A stretch of 64,000 nucleotides of DNA, from contig JAQFVV010012405.1 of assembly GCA_028023455.1 (NCBI GenBank), positions 8,845,291-8,909,290 on the forward strand. The letters are read 5' to 3'. The DNA comes from Epiperipatus broadwayi (Eukaryota; Onychophora; Udeonychophora; Euonychophora; Peripatidae). Both the position numbers and the translations under genes were made by a program. The first letter of the stretch is position 1. Every line of letters begins with the position of its first letter. Of the stretch, positions 21,944-33,479 are shown piece after piece. A model generated the notes under the pieces. It was given only the letters and a program-made list of their open reading frames with translations, was not told the DNA's origin and did not search any database.

Positions 21944-22380
21944 ATGAGTCGGATCAAGGCAAATCAATCTAAATTATTTAATTTGAAAGAATGTATCAGA
22001 AAAGGATTATACCCAGAAATTAGACTCTCATTAATTCTTGATCATCTATTGTGGATTACTAGATGTAAGCTAGTATTTAATCATCAAAATTTTAATCCTA
22101 TTAACTTCATGCTGAACAATATAAAGAAAACAAGAACAAGAGATAGCCTAATAACCCCAGAGGTTATTTTTACCATGACTTGGGACATGCTAAATTTATC
22201 CTCTCCATGGCCCAACCAATAGCATGATGCTCCAAAAAAGAGAAAACTGACTCAAATTCGGGAAAACCAAATGAAGGAATGAGAAAACACTTTGAACAAA
22301 ATATGTACCAAATAACCTTTAATATAATAATGTAATCTTTAATAAATTATTTTGGAAAAAATATGAAACTTTGAATAAAC
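21944..22380 (+). mobile_element. LINE family 1, C-terminal fragment inside hAT
   Basis: The frame 21944-22222 reads LYPEIRLSLILDHLLWITRC and RTRDSLITPEVIFTMTWDM, the same terminal blocks as LINE family 1 at 2.6, 8.9 and 10.3 kb. It is followed by an AT-rich tail with AATAAATTATTTTGG. It is a short 5'-truncated insertion in the hAT element. Confidence 0.72.
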
Positions 22381-22636
22381 ACATACATATAAATATGTTA
22401 CAGTGAGTTTATAATTTCAGTGAGTTTATAATCTGGCATGACGTTTAGGCATGTTTCAATGTAATTTGTCTCATTTTGAGATGTGAATACATACATGGTC
22501 ACCCTATAATATTTATAATGCAAATAAAATAACACACTCGCAATAACAAATTTCACGAAATACAATCATTTTTACGAAGTGGTAGTGTGATGTACTACCA
22601 AGTGGTACGCGAGCCAAAAAAGGTTGGGAAATGCTG

Positions 22637-22644
22637 TTTTACAG
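22637..22644 (+). repeat. hAT target-site duplication, right
   Basis: TTTTACAG, identical to 20714-20721. Confidence 0.9.
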
Positions 22645-24240
22645 CATTATAGAGGCATTAACATGAGCTGGTTTTTCAAAGTTCAATGCTAATTTCTGGA
22701 CTAAACTGTATTTACCAGGTATTTTGACTGGTGTGGCTTTTGGTTATCTAGCTCCATATGGTAGATGGATTCCTTCTAAATAAATTCATCATACTGGCTG
22801 TCGTAACAGAAATATTGAAAAATACTTCAAGAACAATCAGTAAAATATAGCTTACAGTGGAAAAAAGTTTTAATCAGTGATCATTTTTCTCTTCCATATG
22901 TGTCACAACAACATAGCTTCAATAGTAGATTGCACTCTAATGCAAAGCAATATGAATTGAACTGCTGGGCTCATAGAATTATTAATTGTAGTAATAAGAG
23001 TAATGCCTAGTTGTTTGTTTTCAACCTATTTATATCAAACCGATGTTGTTCAAACATGGTTTTCAAACAACATATACATCATCAGCTAGGGGATACTTGA
23101 ATTTTGCATTATTACTATATATTTTTTGAAAAACACCAACTTTATTCTCTCCAAAACATGTTGTGGATACAAATTTTGGTACACTATATCATGTTTTTTT
23201 TATATATAAATAAAAGAAGAGAAACAAATAGCTTGACTTTTTCTTTCTTTATTTATAATTTTGTAACATTGGAAGAAGAAAAATTCACTGTTGACTTTTA
23301 GGTTTTTAATTACAACTTCTAAAATATTATCAATGCCAAAATTTTAATCTTACTTTTAGCTTTGCCATCCAGTTTTACTATGAAATGTGAGAAATTTTAT
23401 TTAAAATTCAGTTCAGGAAAGGCAAACTAGAACAAGTTCAAATGAATTTTTTTTTAAAAAAAAACAACAACTAAGTAGTTCTTTCATGTTTCAAGATTAC
23501 TTTCTTTCTTCCTTTACATTGTAATTCATTGTTTTCTTACATATCACAAAGTAAACATTTAATAATATTAATAATGTGTGTGAATTAATTTTTCTTTTAA
23601 CCATAACTGTTTAAATGACAGTTTATATATTTATTAGTTAGTTCATATGAGTTTTTATTAAACACATTTTTCTTTTTCTCTCTGCATTGTGATATGTAAC
23701 CAATCTGGGATATATTGGATTTGTTTGTAAATACAATATATAATATTTTAAAAGGAAATAATTTAAATAAATGAGTTAATTTAAACTAATTTTAAATCAC
23801 AATTGCATTTTAATCAATGTATGATCTATTCTCTAAATAAAAAAAATATATAATCTTTTTTTTTTTTTTTTAAAGAAATGCTTAAAATGCATTAAAAAGG
23901 GAAAAATAAATTTTCTTATTTCAGAAATAAAAGTTTGGCCTATAATTCTTAGAAATTCACAGACCAGTTTTCCAAAGAATCATTCTGTATATCAATGTTT
24001 ATCTATTCAAAGCAAGTATTAGTTGCAAGTATATTTAAATGATTTTTTGAGAATCTGGCTTATAACTATGATCACCCCATGTTTTATTTGTGACAGTTGA
24101 AGAAAATTTATTTTTCAGTACATTTTTTTATATTTTGTACATTTATACAAATAAAAAGCTTTCTTTCATTTTTAAAAAAAAATATTTTTTATTCATTACA
24201 AATTTTTAGTTTTATATAATGCAGAAATTGTGAATGAACA
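22645..24240. other. AT-rich spacer
   Basis: No supported gene. A 65-codon frame at 23104-23301 is AT-driven and lacks any motif. Several A- and T-runs are present. Confidence 0.4.
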
Positions 24241-24581
24241 TACTGTTTAGTATTGCTAGATGGCAGTACTGTAAAGAGACTGAATCCCATAATAAGATGA
24301 TACAGAAGAGAGATTTTCCAGATAGTTAGAGTAATACAAGAGTAAGACTACTATTTAAAGGAAAGGATAAGGATCATAGAAAGTTAAGTAATTATAGACT
24401 GATAGTGGTAACATCAGTGTTGTATAAAGTTTTTACATATATGGTGGATGGAAGGGTCAAAAATGGATGGAAGAAAATAATATACTGGGAGAAATGCATG
24501 GAGGTTTTTCATCAGATAGGCATATAGTTTATTTGTAGTTACACAACTTACAGATATGACTAGAAATACAGATAGACATAT

Positions 24582-24812
24582 ATGGTTTTTATAGATGTAG
24601 AGAAGTCATATGATAGAGTAAATAGAAATAGATTATGGGTAAGTTTAGTCAATTTGGGAATAGATGGAGATTTAGTGGATCTTATTAAGAGATTGTATGA
24701 AAATAATTACTATACATATCAGTTAGGCAGTACAGAATCAGTTAAAGTTAGAAATAGGATGGGACTAAGGCAAGGATGCCATATGTCATATATTTGTTTT
24801 TGTTGTATTTGA
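24582..24812 (+). pseudogene. RT core fragment of LINE family 2
   Basis: It carries the FIDVEKSYDRV block, a helix with LVDLIKRLYENNYYTY, and MGLRQGC. The next frame (24776-24961) continues with YLREMGRAIERLGRGVEISL and LLFADNVFLCTERREDV. The Asp-to-Asn change in the FADD box would abolish RT activity. Confidence 0.75.
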
Positions 24813-25131
24813 GAGAAATGGGGAGAGCAATAGAAAGATTAGGAAGAGGGGTAGAGATATCATTAATAGGTGGTAAGGGAGTATATACATTATTGGGTCT
24901 TTTATTTGCAGATAATGTCTTCTTGTGCACAGAAAGAAGGGAAGATGTGAAGTTATGCTGAGGACATGCACATGTGTAGTTAAAGAGATAGGGATTAAAT
25001 TTAGTGAAGAAAAATCAAAAGTTATGACGATTAATACTGGGGAAGGAAAGAATTTTTATTAGGGGATATAAAGTTAAGTGTGGTGAATAGGTATAACTAT
25101 TTGGGAATCATTTTAAGTAATCAGAAATTTC

Positions 25132-25732
25132 TTGGATGAATGGGAGAAAAAATTGATAAATGAAGCAAAGAAAAGAAAGAGATTGATAAAGAAATTAATA
25201 AAATTCTCATATAATAAATATGATGAAGCTAGAATTGTTTGGAAGGGAGTGGCAGTAGCAGGATTAACATATGGTAAAGATGCATTATGTGTTAGTAAAG
25301 GGATGTTAGATTACTTAGAAAAAGTACAAAGATAAGTAGGAAGACATGCATTAGATACAGATGTGTGGATGGAAAAGGAGGCAATTCAAGGAGAAATGGG
25401 ATGGTCAAGTATTTATATGAGAAATGCAAAAAGCAAAATGAAAATGTTTGGTAGATTGCAGTTATAGATAATAAGAGAACAGCCAAAATAGTATTTAATT
25501 GAGTTATGATTAAAGGGCTGGCAATAAGATGGGTGAGAAAGGTGGTATGGTATGCAGAAGATTTGATAAAGAATTTATGGCAGTGTACTTATACAAAAGA
25601 TGGGATGATTGTGTTAGGAGAATTGTTAAGTGTAATAGTTGCAAGGAATGGGATAAAATAATAGATGCATTAATAAAGAATATAAGGAGTTGGAGAGATG
25701 GAGAACTAATATGGAGAGTAAAAAGAGTTTAA
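25132..25732 (+). pseudogene. LINE family 2 C-terminal region fragments
   Basis: Frames 25132-25335 and 25529-25732 give KLIKFSYNKYDEARIVWKGV, AVAGLTYGKDALCVS and later KRWDDCVRRIVKC. They correspond to the region after the RT thumb where live elements read Y-LLP-L-YG-E. Stops and frameshifts separate them. Confidence 0.6.
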
Positions 25733-26583
25733 GTATATATAGAAATAAACTGTATTGGATGTGCGTTAATTTATGAGAATAGCAAGGAAAGTAGTTTACT
25801 GTTTAAGTCTCTAACAGGATCTTTAGCAACCAGGGAATATATACATAAATGGAAAAATGTGGATGATTTAGTTTATAAGTTGTGTAAGGAAAGCAAAGGA
25901 AATATTAGGGATCTGTTAATTGAATGTAAATGTTTGCAAGTAGAAAGGGCACAAATAATGAATTTGTGGAAAGGGGTTATATAGAAGGTGGGTTCTTGAT
26001 TTTTATGCTGGATTTGGAAAAAGATAAGGGGAATTTAGATATAAAAGCCATGGAGTTGACCAAGATTATGTTGTAGGAATGGGATTAAGCAGGATAGATA
26101 AGAATATGGAAAAAACTTAGGGTGGGGAATGGAAAGGGAAGATAAAGTGGCTAATGGGTTTTTCTGGGCATGGTAGCTGAGAGATTCCTAACTCCGATAA
26201 AGGAGAAGTCACAATGCATCTCATCATCATCCCATTGAAATTAAAAATTTTAAGTTTTCCCTATTTGTTTTTTATTAAAATTATTTGCAAAATATATTGT
26301 CATTAGGAATACATATATGCATGAAGTTTTAAATAGATCAGAAATTGGGAAGTGAATGAATGACAATTAAGTTACAAGATTTTACAAGTCTATTCAAAGA
26401 AAGTAACTTTGTAGACAAAATTAGATTTTATTACTCTTTGTTTTTTAATAAGTTAAATACAATGAAACAATAGAATGGAACTCAATTATGGACAAGAGCA
26501 ATTTAATAATTGTTCCCTGATATACCTATAAAGTAATATTCAGATTTTATAATTTGAAACATTGCACATCTATTACTGCATAT

Positions 26584-27084
26584 TGTACCAGTCGAAAAAC
26601 CCACCAAAAGAACTGCAAGTCGGATCCAAACTCAGCTGAACCAAAACTGAATTCAAACCCAACTCACCAGCTCAGATTAGTAGAAATTTAATTGACGGCA
26701 CAGTGCTATGCGCCAAGAAACTAGCTCAACGGTTGGTGAGGATTAGAGACCCTTGAACTGACACTAATATCGGATAATAAATTAACTAAAAGATAATTTT
26801 AAATCGAATCATATATATATGTTTTGGTCACCAACACAGACAGCGAGTATTAACATTAAAATAATTATGAAAGAATTAAGAACTAAGAAACCAAGTGTGT
26901 TTAGAAAATATTTAATAATAATAATTTGTTTAGTTTGAATTTTAAATAATGATTATATTAATCACCTCTAGCCTTTAAACAAAGTTTATAATTATAATCA
27001 GAGTGGCGGTCCTTATTATATGCCAACAAGTATTACGCAATATTGGAATTCTATGTCTATGCCCCCAACAAGAAAATAAAGGCA
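26584..27084 (-). repeat. Long terminal repeat (3' LTR of minus-strand element)
   Basis: About 501 bp, from TGTACCAGTCG to AATAAAGGCA on the plus strand, giving TG...CA ends in both directions. It is a near-identical direct copy of 29577-30081 with roughly 5% or fewer differences by eye. No 5-bp target duplication is visible (CATAT on the left; GATAA after the other LTR), so ends may have been lost or rearranged. Confidence 0.88.
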
Positions 27085-27235
27085 TTTATGAAATAAGTTA
27101 TTATTTATGGAAATTAGCGTGGATTGAACGTATAAAGCCCCATTGCATTGGAAATTTAAGGTTAGTACTAGGGTTTGAAGTGGGCTTATGGCTAGATGTC
27201 ATGAAGCTAGGATCGAACTCAGATCCGACTGCTTC
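27082..27235 (-). repeat. 154-bp repeat, copy 1
   Basis: This segment (GCATTTATGAAATAAGTTAT to CAGATCCGACTGCTTC) recurs at 32122-32275 with the same length and only a handful of substitutions. On the minus strand it contains GAGTTCGATCCTAGC, which fits a tRNA B box. It may be a SINE piece. It starts exactly at the inner edge of the LTR, overlapping it by GCA. Confidence 0.85.
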
Positions 27236-27530
27236 ATTTCATTTCACTTCAAAAAAAAAACAATGAAAAAAAAATCTCTTTACTTATACGTGATACAGTC
27301 GCATAAGTGTACTCGACTAGTTGGTAGACTCTGGGAGAACAGCATGAGCGTGAATAATATCATCTGTACAAACTAGAAAATTATACATGTCTCACTGCGA
27401 TCATTTTTTGAATATTATCTAGCTTATAATAAGCTTATAATAAATCGGTCCGATAATCAAGTCTCATTTTCCCTATGGTCATGTCAGTTGGTCATCTGCA
27501 TATATATCTGTCATTCATTTAATGTTTGTA

Positions 27531-27851
27531 CTATTGTTTCCCTGGATCAGGTGGCACATATGGTTTTAACCTTTGATAATGGTCATAGTCTTGGTCTTTT
27601 CTGGTTGGCGTCAAGTTCCCATAGTCTATTGCAGTCAGTAATTCTATGGCCTTTTCTGCAACTGAATGCACAAAAAAAAATTCTTTAACATTATCTAAAT
27701 GAGTGAGGGGGTTCCCTCCTGGGTCTTCTTTGAAAATTTGAGTCTGTATTGAGGATCCAGGGAATGGCATCTGTAAAGTCCTCATACTAAGTTGAGGATT
27801 CATCATCTGTCCCATTTCTACTTTTGATTTATTGTACAGTGGTCTGAACAT
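27531..27851 (-). pseudogene. Gag-like frame of the LTR element (C-terminal part)
   Basis: A 106-residue frame including LSMRTLQMPFPGSSIQTQIF, then GGNPLTHLDNVKEFFFVHS and KAIELLTAID. The context (between LTR and PBS) supports Gag. The sequence has a G-NPL-xF-like pattern seen in retrotransposon Gag proteins, but I recognise no definitive domain. The frame stops before the 3' LTR, and no zinc knuckle is visible. Confidence 0.45.
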
Positions 27852-28050
27852 CTTTTTCCCTTTCTGTATTTATATCAGCTTCTTTAACTGTTTCTTGATT
27901 TGATTCAACTTCTCCACTGTCATCCTCTTTGCTATCCACAATTTCTTTTGGTATGGTCTGATCATCTTCATCATCAATTTTTGGGGCTTCATAAGGATTT
28001 ATTTCTTGCTGATGCTTTACATTCTCTGGTTTTGAGTTGGTTTGGATGCC

Positions 28051-28335
28051 TCATTCTTCCTCAAGCCTTAAAATCCTTTCTATCATCATCATCATCAACA
28101 ACTTCCTGTCTTCTCTCATTTCTCTGAGGATTGTATGCAAGGTCTCTCGATCGTCGTGATCATCTTTAGCTGTCCTCCTGCTTTGATGGTTGCATTCTTT
28201 TCTACTTATACAATTTTTAAAAGTGATCTCTCGTTCACTGGAGGTGGTTGAAAGCGCATCACTATCATCAGTCAATCCTTTATCTAATTTCTCTCCTTCC
28301 ATCTTTGAAAGTAAATAAATAATATAAATAAACAA
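28051..28335 (-). pseudogene. Gag-like frame of the LTR element (middle part)
   Basis: The internal start at about 28302 gives MEGEKLDKGLTDDSDALSTT, followed by a charged stretch rich in Asp, Arg, Glu and Met (LREMREDRKLLMMMMIERIL) likely to be helical. It appears to continue in other frames toward 27851. The function is inferred only from position downstream of the PBS. Confidence 0.4.
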
Positions 28336-28341
28336 TGTTAA

Positions 28342-28623
28342 TCACAACTTATGGCACTCTCTCTGTATACTTAAATAATAGCTTTTTTCTTTAGTACATT
28401 TAATTAGGTCTCTGACTACTGGTCCCATCATCTCTATCTTCATTAGTTGCTGCATATTATTTCCCCAATCTATGTAATCTGCCTTTTTTAGTTTGCCTAC
28501 GTTTTCTTGGTTAGCTCTTTCTATTAATTTTTTGAATGAGACATGTATTTTATTTAGAAAAAAAACTATTAAAGATAAGAAACAAACATTACTCACTTTC
28601 CCTCTGTTCAACTGTTCTCCCAT
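28342..28623 (-). pseudogene. Gag-like frame of the LTR element (N-terminal part)
   Basis: A 93-residue frame beginning MGEQLNRGKV. It contains a hydrophobic stretch and then KLIERANQENVGKLKKADYI and MMGPVVRDLIKCTKEKSYY. No family signature is clear. Its place as the first frame after the PBS suggests Gag or a leader protein. Confidence 0.35.
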
Positions 28624-29546
28624 GTCTGAAAAAAAAACTATACAAATAATTAGTGATATACAAATATTTATACATATATATTAACAGGTAGAACAAGTAA
28701 TTCTCTGTATATGACACATTTGGTTTTTATTATTTAGACAACAGACCCACTACTGTGCTGACAATCAAATTTGTTGACAAATTTATTTATATGGGTGCCA
28801 GTGAGCAAAATGAGATCAATAGGGCATGTGAAATAACCCATTGACCCCCAAACTACATATGACTGACTTAATTTTTGATAAAACAATTCGATTGATGATG
28901 AGTATTTATTATTTAATAACAACTGATGCATTCCTGACTTGAGTTTAAATATAGGAGTTCACTACTTCATTTTTACTAAGCATGAGGCTTTCACAAAAAA
29001 AAATGTCAAAATTAATATTACACAAGAACTTTTATTTGATATTTTGGATATTTTTAACTATAAGACTGAGATACATATAATTAATCTTGACACAGACAGA
29101 ATATTTCATTTATTTTACCCCTTGCTTTAATCTATAGACTCTTACTACTTTTCTAACAATAATTTTCTTATGTCATGAACGCGTATAAACAAACGTATAA
29201 TATATATACTGATATAGTACACGTATAACTAATTTATATATATATTCTCTCTTATTACTTTTCTTTAAATAATTATTCTGACTAACGAATCTTTTACTGA
29301 CACAACATTTAAAGAAATAATCTTGAAAGCATTTAATTATAAGAAAGAAGATTACAAAATGACATTTTAATTTATTAAATCATTTCAGTTATGCATTATA
29401 AATCGCATAACTTTTTTTCAAATATTTTATAACACTCTTTGAAATATCACTCTACAGAAACATTTAATTTATTGAGATCTCAATTGACTGAGTAACTAAG
29501 ATCATAATTACTATCTCCAGGGTATGTGTGGGGTTTATTAATCGAA

Positions 29547-29564
29547 GCCCCACATTGGGCGCCA
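29547..29564 (-). promoter_or_regulatory. Primer-binding site (tRNA-Lys type)
   Basis: On the minus strand TGGCGCCCAATGTGGGGC differs at one position from the classic primer-binding site complementary to tRNA-Lys1,2. It starts about 12 nt after the LTR end, a somewhat wider gap than usual. It fixes the element's orientation as minus. Confidence 0.8.
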
Positions 29565-29576
29565 AAAACATAACCA

Positions 29577-30081
29577 TGTACCAGTCGAAAAACCCACCAA
29601 AAGAACTGCAAGTCGGATCCAAACTCAGCTGAACCAAAACTGAATTAAAACCCAACTCACCAGCTCAGATTAGTAGAAATATAATTGATGGCACAGTGCT
29701 ATGCGCCAAGAAAGTAGCTCAATGGTTGGTGAGGATTAGAGACCCTTGAACTGACACTAATATCGGATAATAAATTAACTAAAAGATAATTTTAAATCGA
29801 ATCATATATATATATATGTTTTGGTTGCCAACACAGACAGCGAGTATTAACATTAAAATAATTATGAAAGAATTAAGAACTAAGAAACCAAGTGTGTTTA
29901 GAAAATATTTAATAATAATAATTTGTTTTGTTTGAATTTTAAATAATGATTATATTAATCACCTCTAGCCTTTAAACAAAATTTATAATTATAATCAGAG
30001 TAGCGGTTTTTATTATATGCCAACAAGTATTAAGCAATATTGGAATTCTATGTCTATGCCCCCAACATGAAAGTAAAGGCA
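29577..30081 (-). repeat. Long terminal repeat (5' LTR of minus-strand element)
   Basis: About 505 bp, direct copy of 26584-27084. Differences include an added AT pair in the ATATAT run and single substitutions. On the minus strand it is immediately upstream of the PBS. Confidence 0.88.
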
Positions 30082-32121
30082 GATAAAGGTATTCATTAGT
30101 AAAGGAAATTATCACTCTGATTTTATACGAAAGAATGTGATATTTATTTTCACATTCGCAAATCCATTCATGAAGAGCAAGATATGTATTTTAGGGCATA
30201 ACTTTAATCTTGATTGGAAAACTTATTTAATTGAATATAACTGAGAATTTGTTCGACTTTAATTGAAATCACTTCATCACGAATTACGAGCATCGGAGCA
30301 GGCTTTACTGGAACAGAGAGGTAATGGTGCTGATGAATTATGAGCTAGAAAATGAAAGATAATCACTGGTCGGTAGTTTAAGTCTCATGGTGGCTTGTCT
30401 TTCACAAGTCTTACTGCCCTTTTGAGATGTGGAACACGATGGAAACCAGGCCGAGTCATAACTACAAGCCCTTGGTGTTCCAATTATAACATGAACAGGA
30501 GAGGAGGTGCTTTCTTCCTCGATTATTTGAAATAACAGAGATATTACTACCGACAAGCATGCGAAATGAACGATAGCCTTACGCCAGCAACGTTGAAGAT
30601 GATGACTGGGACAGTCATCGTTTGAAAAATAAAACCCATATAGAATGCTCTATGTGATGACTTGATCAAATTAATTAAAGTCAAACGAGCTTTTAACGAA
30701 AACTATTTTAAAGTATTTGTAAATCATATTAATTATGCCCCAATCATCATGCCCTTCCTGAATCTTAATAGCGAGTAACAGAAATTTGAATTAGAATATA
30801 TTTGATTCCTTTATCGGCCCTTTTGCAATAAAAACATTTTAAGATTATATTTGAATAAATATTAGTGGAACGAGAAAATAGTGGTGGCATAGATTAAAAA
30901 TGGAGCTAATAATTTATTATTAGTCAATTATAAAAATAACACACATTTAATAATTTCTTTCGACTCGATGATTAATAGAACTGTATAAATTTAGTTCTAA
31001 TGGGAGAGAAGTATTATCAGATTTAATATTATATTATTTGCGTGAGGCAAATAGAATTAAGGAGCTCATCGAGTCGAAGGATTATTGGCATATAATTAAA
31101 AATAAACAACATTAATAAATCACACGATAAATATATATAATATAGTAAATGAACCGCCAGGCAAGAAAGGAGAAAGTTAAATTTAAAGACTAGAGATTGA
31201 GAGAATTACGATATAATTTACAATAGCATAAATAAAGGGTTTTATAAAGATTATTACATGATAAATGAGAAGAGCTCTTAAAGGGAGTGTAAAGTAAAGT
31301 TCGGAAACTGGCCAGAAAGCTTAAGGTTCATTGTGGAAATATATTACCCGTTTCTTCCGGGCTGGTTCCCTTAGGTTACACGTCCGAATTGGTAAAAAAA
31401 TGTAGGCACCATTTGATTGATTACTTGAACAGCATTTTATTTGATTTGGCAGCATGATTTGTCTGGAAAGAATTTAGCAGCTTCATTGAAGATTCTCAAA
31501 GGGCTTCAGGAACCGTAGCCAGATTCCTGATGTTCTAGCCCTTCACCATAATCGAAACACTATTTGAATTCATGATTTTGAACAGCACATAATTTACTGG
31601 CACTTTTCTTCAACAAAGATGGCTTCTTTTTCCTCCAAACTTTTTAGAGCTATATATCTGTCCTCTGATGCCTTCAGGCTAGCGCTTCTTTCATTATCAA
31701 TGTTTTTAGATTTACTGGTTGTTTTTAGGTACATTCCTTCGATAAGGCTTTCAAACTCATTAACTTGAATTCATTTTCTAATTAGAAAATGAATTTTTAA
31801 AATCAGAAAATGATTTTAATTAGGAAATCCTTATCTTTTTTCTAATTAATAAAACTTTAACTGTTGTTTTTGGAAAGGGAAAATCTGAAAGCTTATCGAA
31901 AGAATGTAGCTTTTAATCAATAAACTTTAACAAATTATTTAAAAATAAAATCAAACATTCCCGACGCAATGAAACTTTTAAACAATTATATATATTTAAA
32001 TATTTACAAATATATACGCACAATCCACGCAGTTGTAATATATATAAATTCATGAATAATTTTATCATGAATTTATTAATAGAATTGATCAATTTAAATC
32101 TGAAAGAATTAATTTTAATAC
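30082..32121. other. Spacer of mixed composition, unassigned
   Basis: Less AT-rich than the rest and without matching repeats inside the window except the 154-bp copy at its right end. CTTTCGACTCGATGA at about 30957 and TCATCGAGTCGAAGG at about 31065 are an inverted pair 100 nt apart. No domain is recognisable in either strand. It might be non-coding sequence of another retroelement. Confidence 0.35.
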
Positions 32122-32275
32122 GCATTTATGAAATAAGTTATTCTTTATGGAAATTAGCGTGGATTGAATGTATAAAGCCCCATTGCATCGGAAATTTAAG
32201 GTTAGTACTAGGGTTTGAAGTGGGCTTATGGCTAGATGTCATGAAGCTAGGATCGAACTCAGATCCGACTGGTTC
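32122..32275 (-). repeat. 154-bp repeat, copy 2
   Basis: Same length and almost the same sequence as 27082-27235. On the minus strand it contains the B-box-like GAGTTCGATCC. Flanking sequences differ, so the unit has real ends at both sides. Confidence 0.85.
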
Positions 32276-33245
32276 AATATACACGTTTACTCCAGTGAGA
32301 ATATTTTTGTCATACTAGTATATCCACAGTCATCAAAATATATGAAAATTTGACAAGAAATTAATTTGTGTAGTCTTGACTATGAGACTTTGCAGACATT
32401 TAGTTTACCTAAGCTATCATTTAGCAAGTAAGTAATCTTGGAAACAGGAAGTTGTATTGATCACATGTTTTCTCCAGAAGCATTACCCTAGTGTTAACCC
32501 ATCTAATCTGGATGAGCATTTAAGAAGAATATTATCAATCCTCCATATAGAATATTTTTTTAATGTTTTGATTTCTTTTATAATATTCCATTCATTTATG
32601 CATCTGAAAAACTGAAATTATGACTAAACTAGCAAAATATAATAAATATTATCTTGTTTTTTACCATGTAAGTTTAAATGTAAAAAAACTTCATCTAATT
32701 ATAAAAGAAAATATATTTTATATTTAAAATATCTTTCAAAATAATGAAAATGTTTTTGAAACAAAGAAAGAAGTTACATTTCTACCACAATGCTTAGATC
32801 AAGCTTTCTTATCATGTAATCACACTCGCTATCTAGATACAAAAATAAAAGTACAATATATAATCATAATTGATAAATTAGTACTGTTCAATATAAAAAT
32901 GTGAAAGAACCACTTTAGAAACCAAACATTTAAATTCTATGTATTAAAATGACATCAAATCACATTGCATATGTGGGTGATATAATCATTTTCTAGCTCT
33001 AGAAAATTTCTATTTAGATTTTTTAGTATTTTACATAATTATAGTAAAGAGTATTATATTTAATTTAATACTAATAAATTTTAAAATTTGAAAGATTTTG
33101 TCTGGGGGATGTTTCCTCTATTTATAACGATCCCTCAATAAATTTTCTAAGCTTCCCCATTTTGCATCTAATACTCTTAGAACAAATATTTAAAAACAAA
33201 TATTAACATCATCCAAAAGGCAGTTCTGTAGCTGAAATATTTCTT
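32276..33245. other. AT-rich spacer, nothing recognised
   Basis: No supported features. Confidence 0.4.
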
Positions 33246-33255
33246 TCCATCTACA

Positions 33256-33380
33256 TCAGGGGTGGGGAAGGTCCAGTTCTCGGTCTTTATATAGCACGCA
33301 AAGTCATTTCATCCAACCCTCCGAGGCAACTGCAGGCAGGATTTGAAATTTAGTAAACCTAGTAGTATTTCTTGCAGCAA
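33256..33380 (+). mobile_element. Possible hAT-type terminal fragment
   Basis: CAGGGGTGGGGAAGGTCCAG resembles the ends of many hAT elements (CAGGGGTGGGCAA...). The following 100 bp are more GC-rich than the surroundings. I see no matching right terminus or target duplication, so this is a weak call. Confidence 0.3.
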
Positions 33381-33479
33381 TAAAAATTTATATTACATGA
33401 CAGAGGACAAAAAAATACATTAAGAGGCAGTGATACACCGTGGAATAAGTTCCAAATTCAGAATGCAGTATTAGAACAG

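Larger units (their letters stand above)
20722..22636 (+). mobile_element. hAT DNA transposon, nested and degraded
   Basis: The terminal inverted repeats are CAGTGTTTCCCAACCT at 20722 and AGGTTGGGAAATGCTG ending at 22636, 14 of 16 matching. Subterminal GGTACGCG copies occur at both ends, as is usual for transposase-binding sites of hAT elements. The 8-bp target duplication TTTTACAG is typical of the superfamily. The 1.9-kb element contains a transposase remnant of the ZBED5-like hAT type, a palindrome near its left end and a LINE fragment near its right end. It therefore served as a landing site for later insertions. Confidence 0.92.
24250..26230 (+). mobile_element. Non-LTR retrotransposon, family 2, decayed
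   Basis: The copy begins inside the RT. LLFKGKDKDHRKLSNYRLIV (about 24349-24410) is the block that reads KGD...NYRPI in live elements. VFIDVEKSYDRVNRNRLWVS (24585-24645) holds the first catalytic Asp. GLRQGCHMS (about 24760-24790) matches LRQGC-LSP. LFADNVFLC has FADN in place of FADD, a lost catalytic Asp, at about 24901-24930. KLSVVNRYNYLGIIL and AGLTYGKDAL continue the pattern. A Cys cluster LCKESKGNIRDLLIECKC at about 25880-25935 resembles the C-terminal knuckle. Several frameshifts make it dead. The codon use is much more purine-rich than in family 1. Confidence 0.78.
26584..30081 (-). mobile_element. LTR retrotransposon, internal region mostly deleted
   Basis: Two direct LTRs enclose 2.5 kb. 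On the minus strand the upstream LTR is followed by a primer-binding-site-like sequence (29547-29564). Gag-like open frames follow (28623 down to 27531). No protease, RT, RNase H or integrase is recognisable, so the copy is a deletion derivative or a non-autonomous element. The LTR similarity indicates a fairly recent insertion compared with other repeats in the window. The PBS type is common among Gypsy-like elements, but superfamily is not proven without pol. Confidence 0.8.

Noticed and set aside
23040-23100. CTGATGA on the minus strand near a GAAAAC, possible hammerhead
   Set aside because: No stem II can be formed between the box and GAAA, and no two-part stem I is visible.
28255-28275. 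CTGATGATAG on the minus strand
   Set aside because: Lies in the Gag-like reading frame of the LTR element and has no GAAA or stem II nearby.
28521-28596. Intron-like segment (GTGAGT donor, TTAATAG end) in the Gag-like frame, minus strand
   Set aside because: Splicing it would break the downstream reading frame, whereas the unspliced frame is open. The acceptor also lacks a pyrimidine tract.
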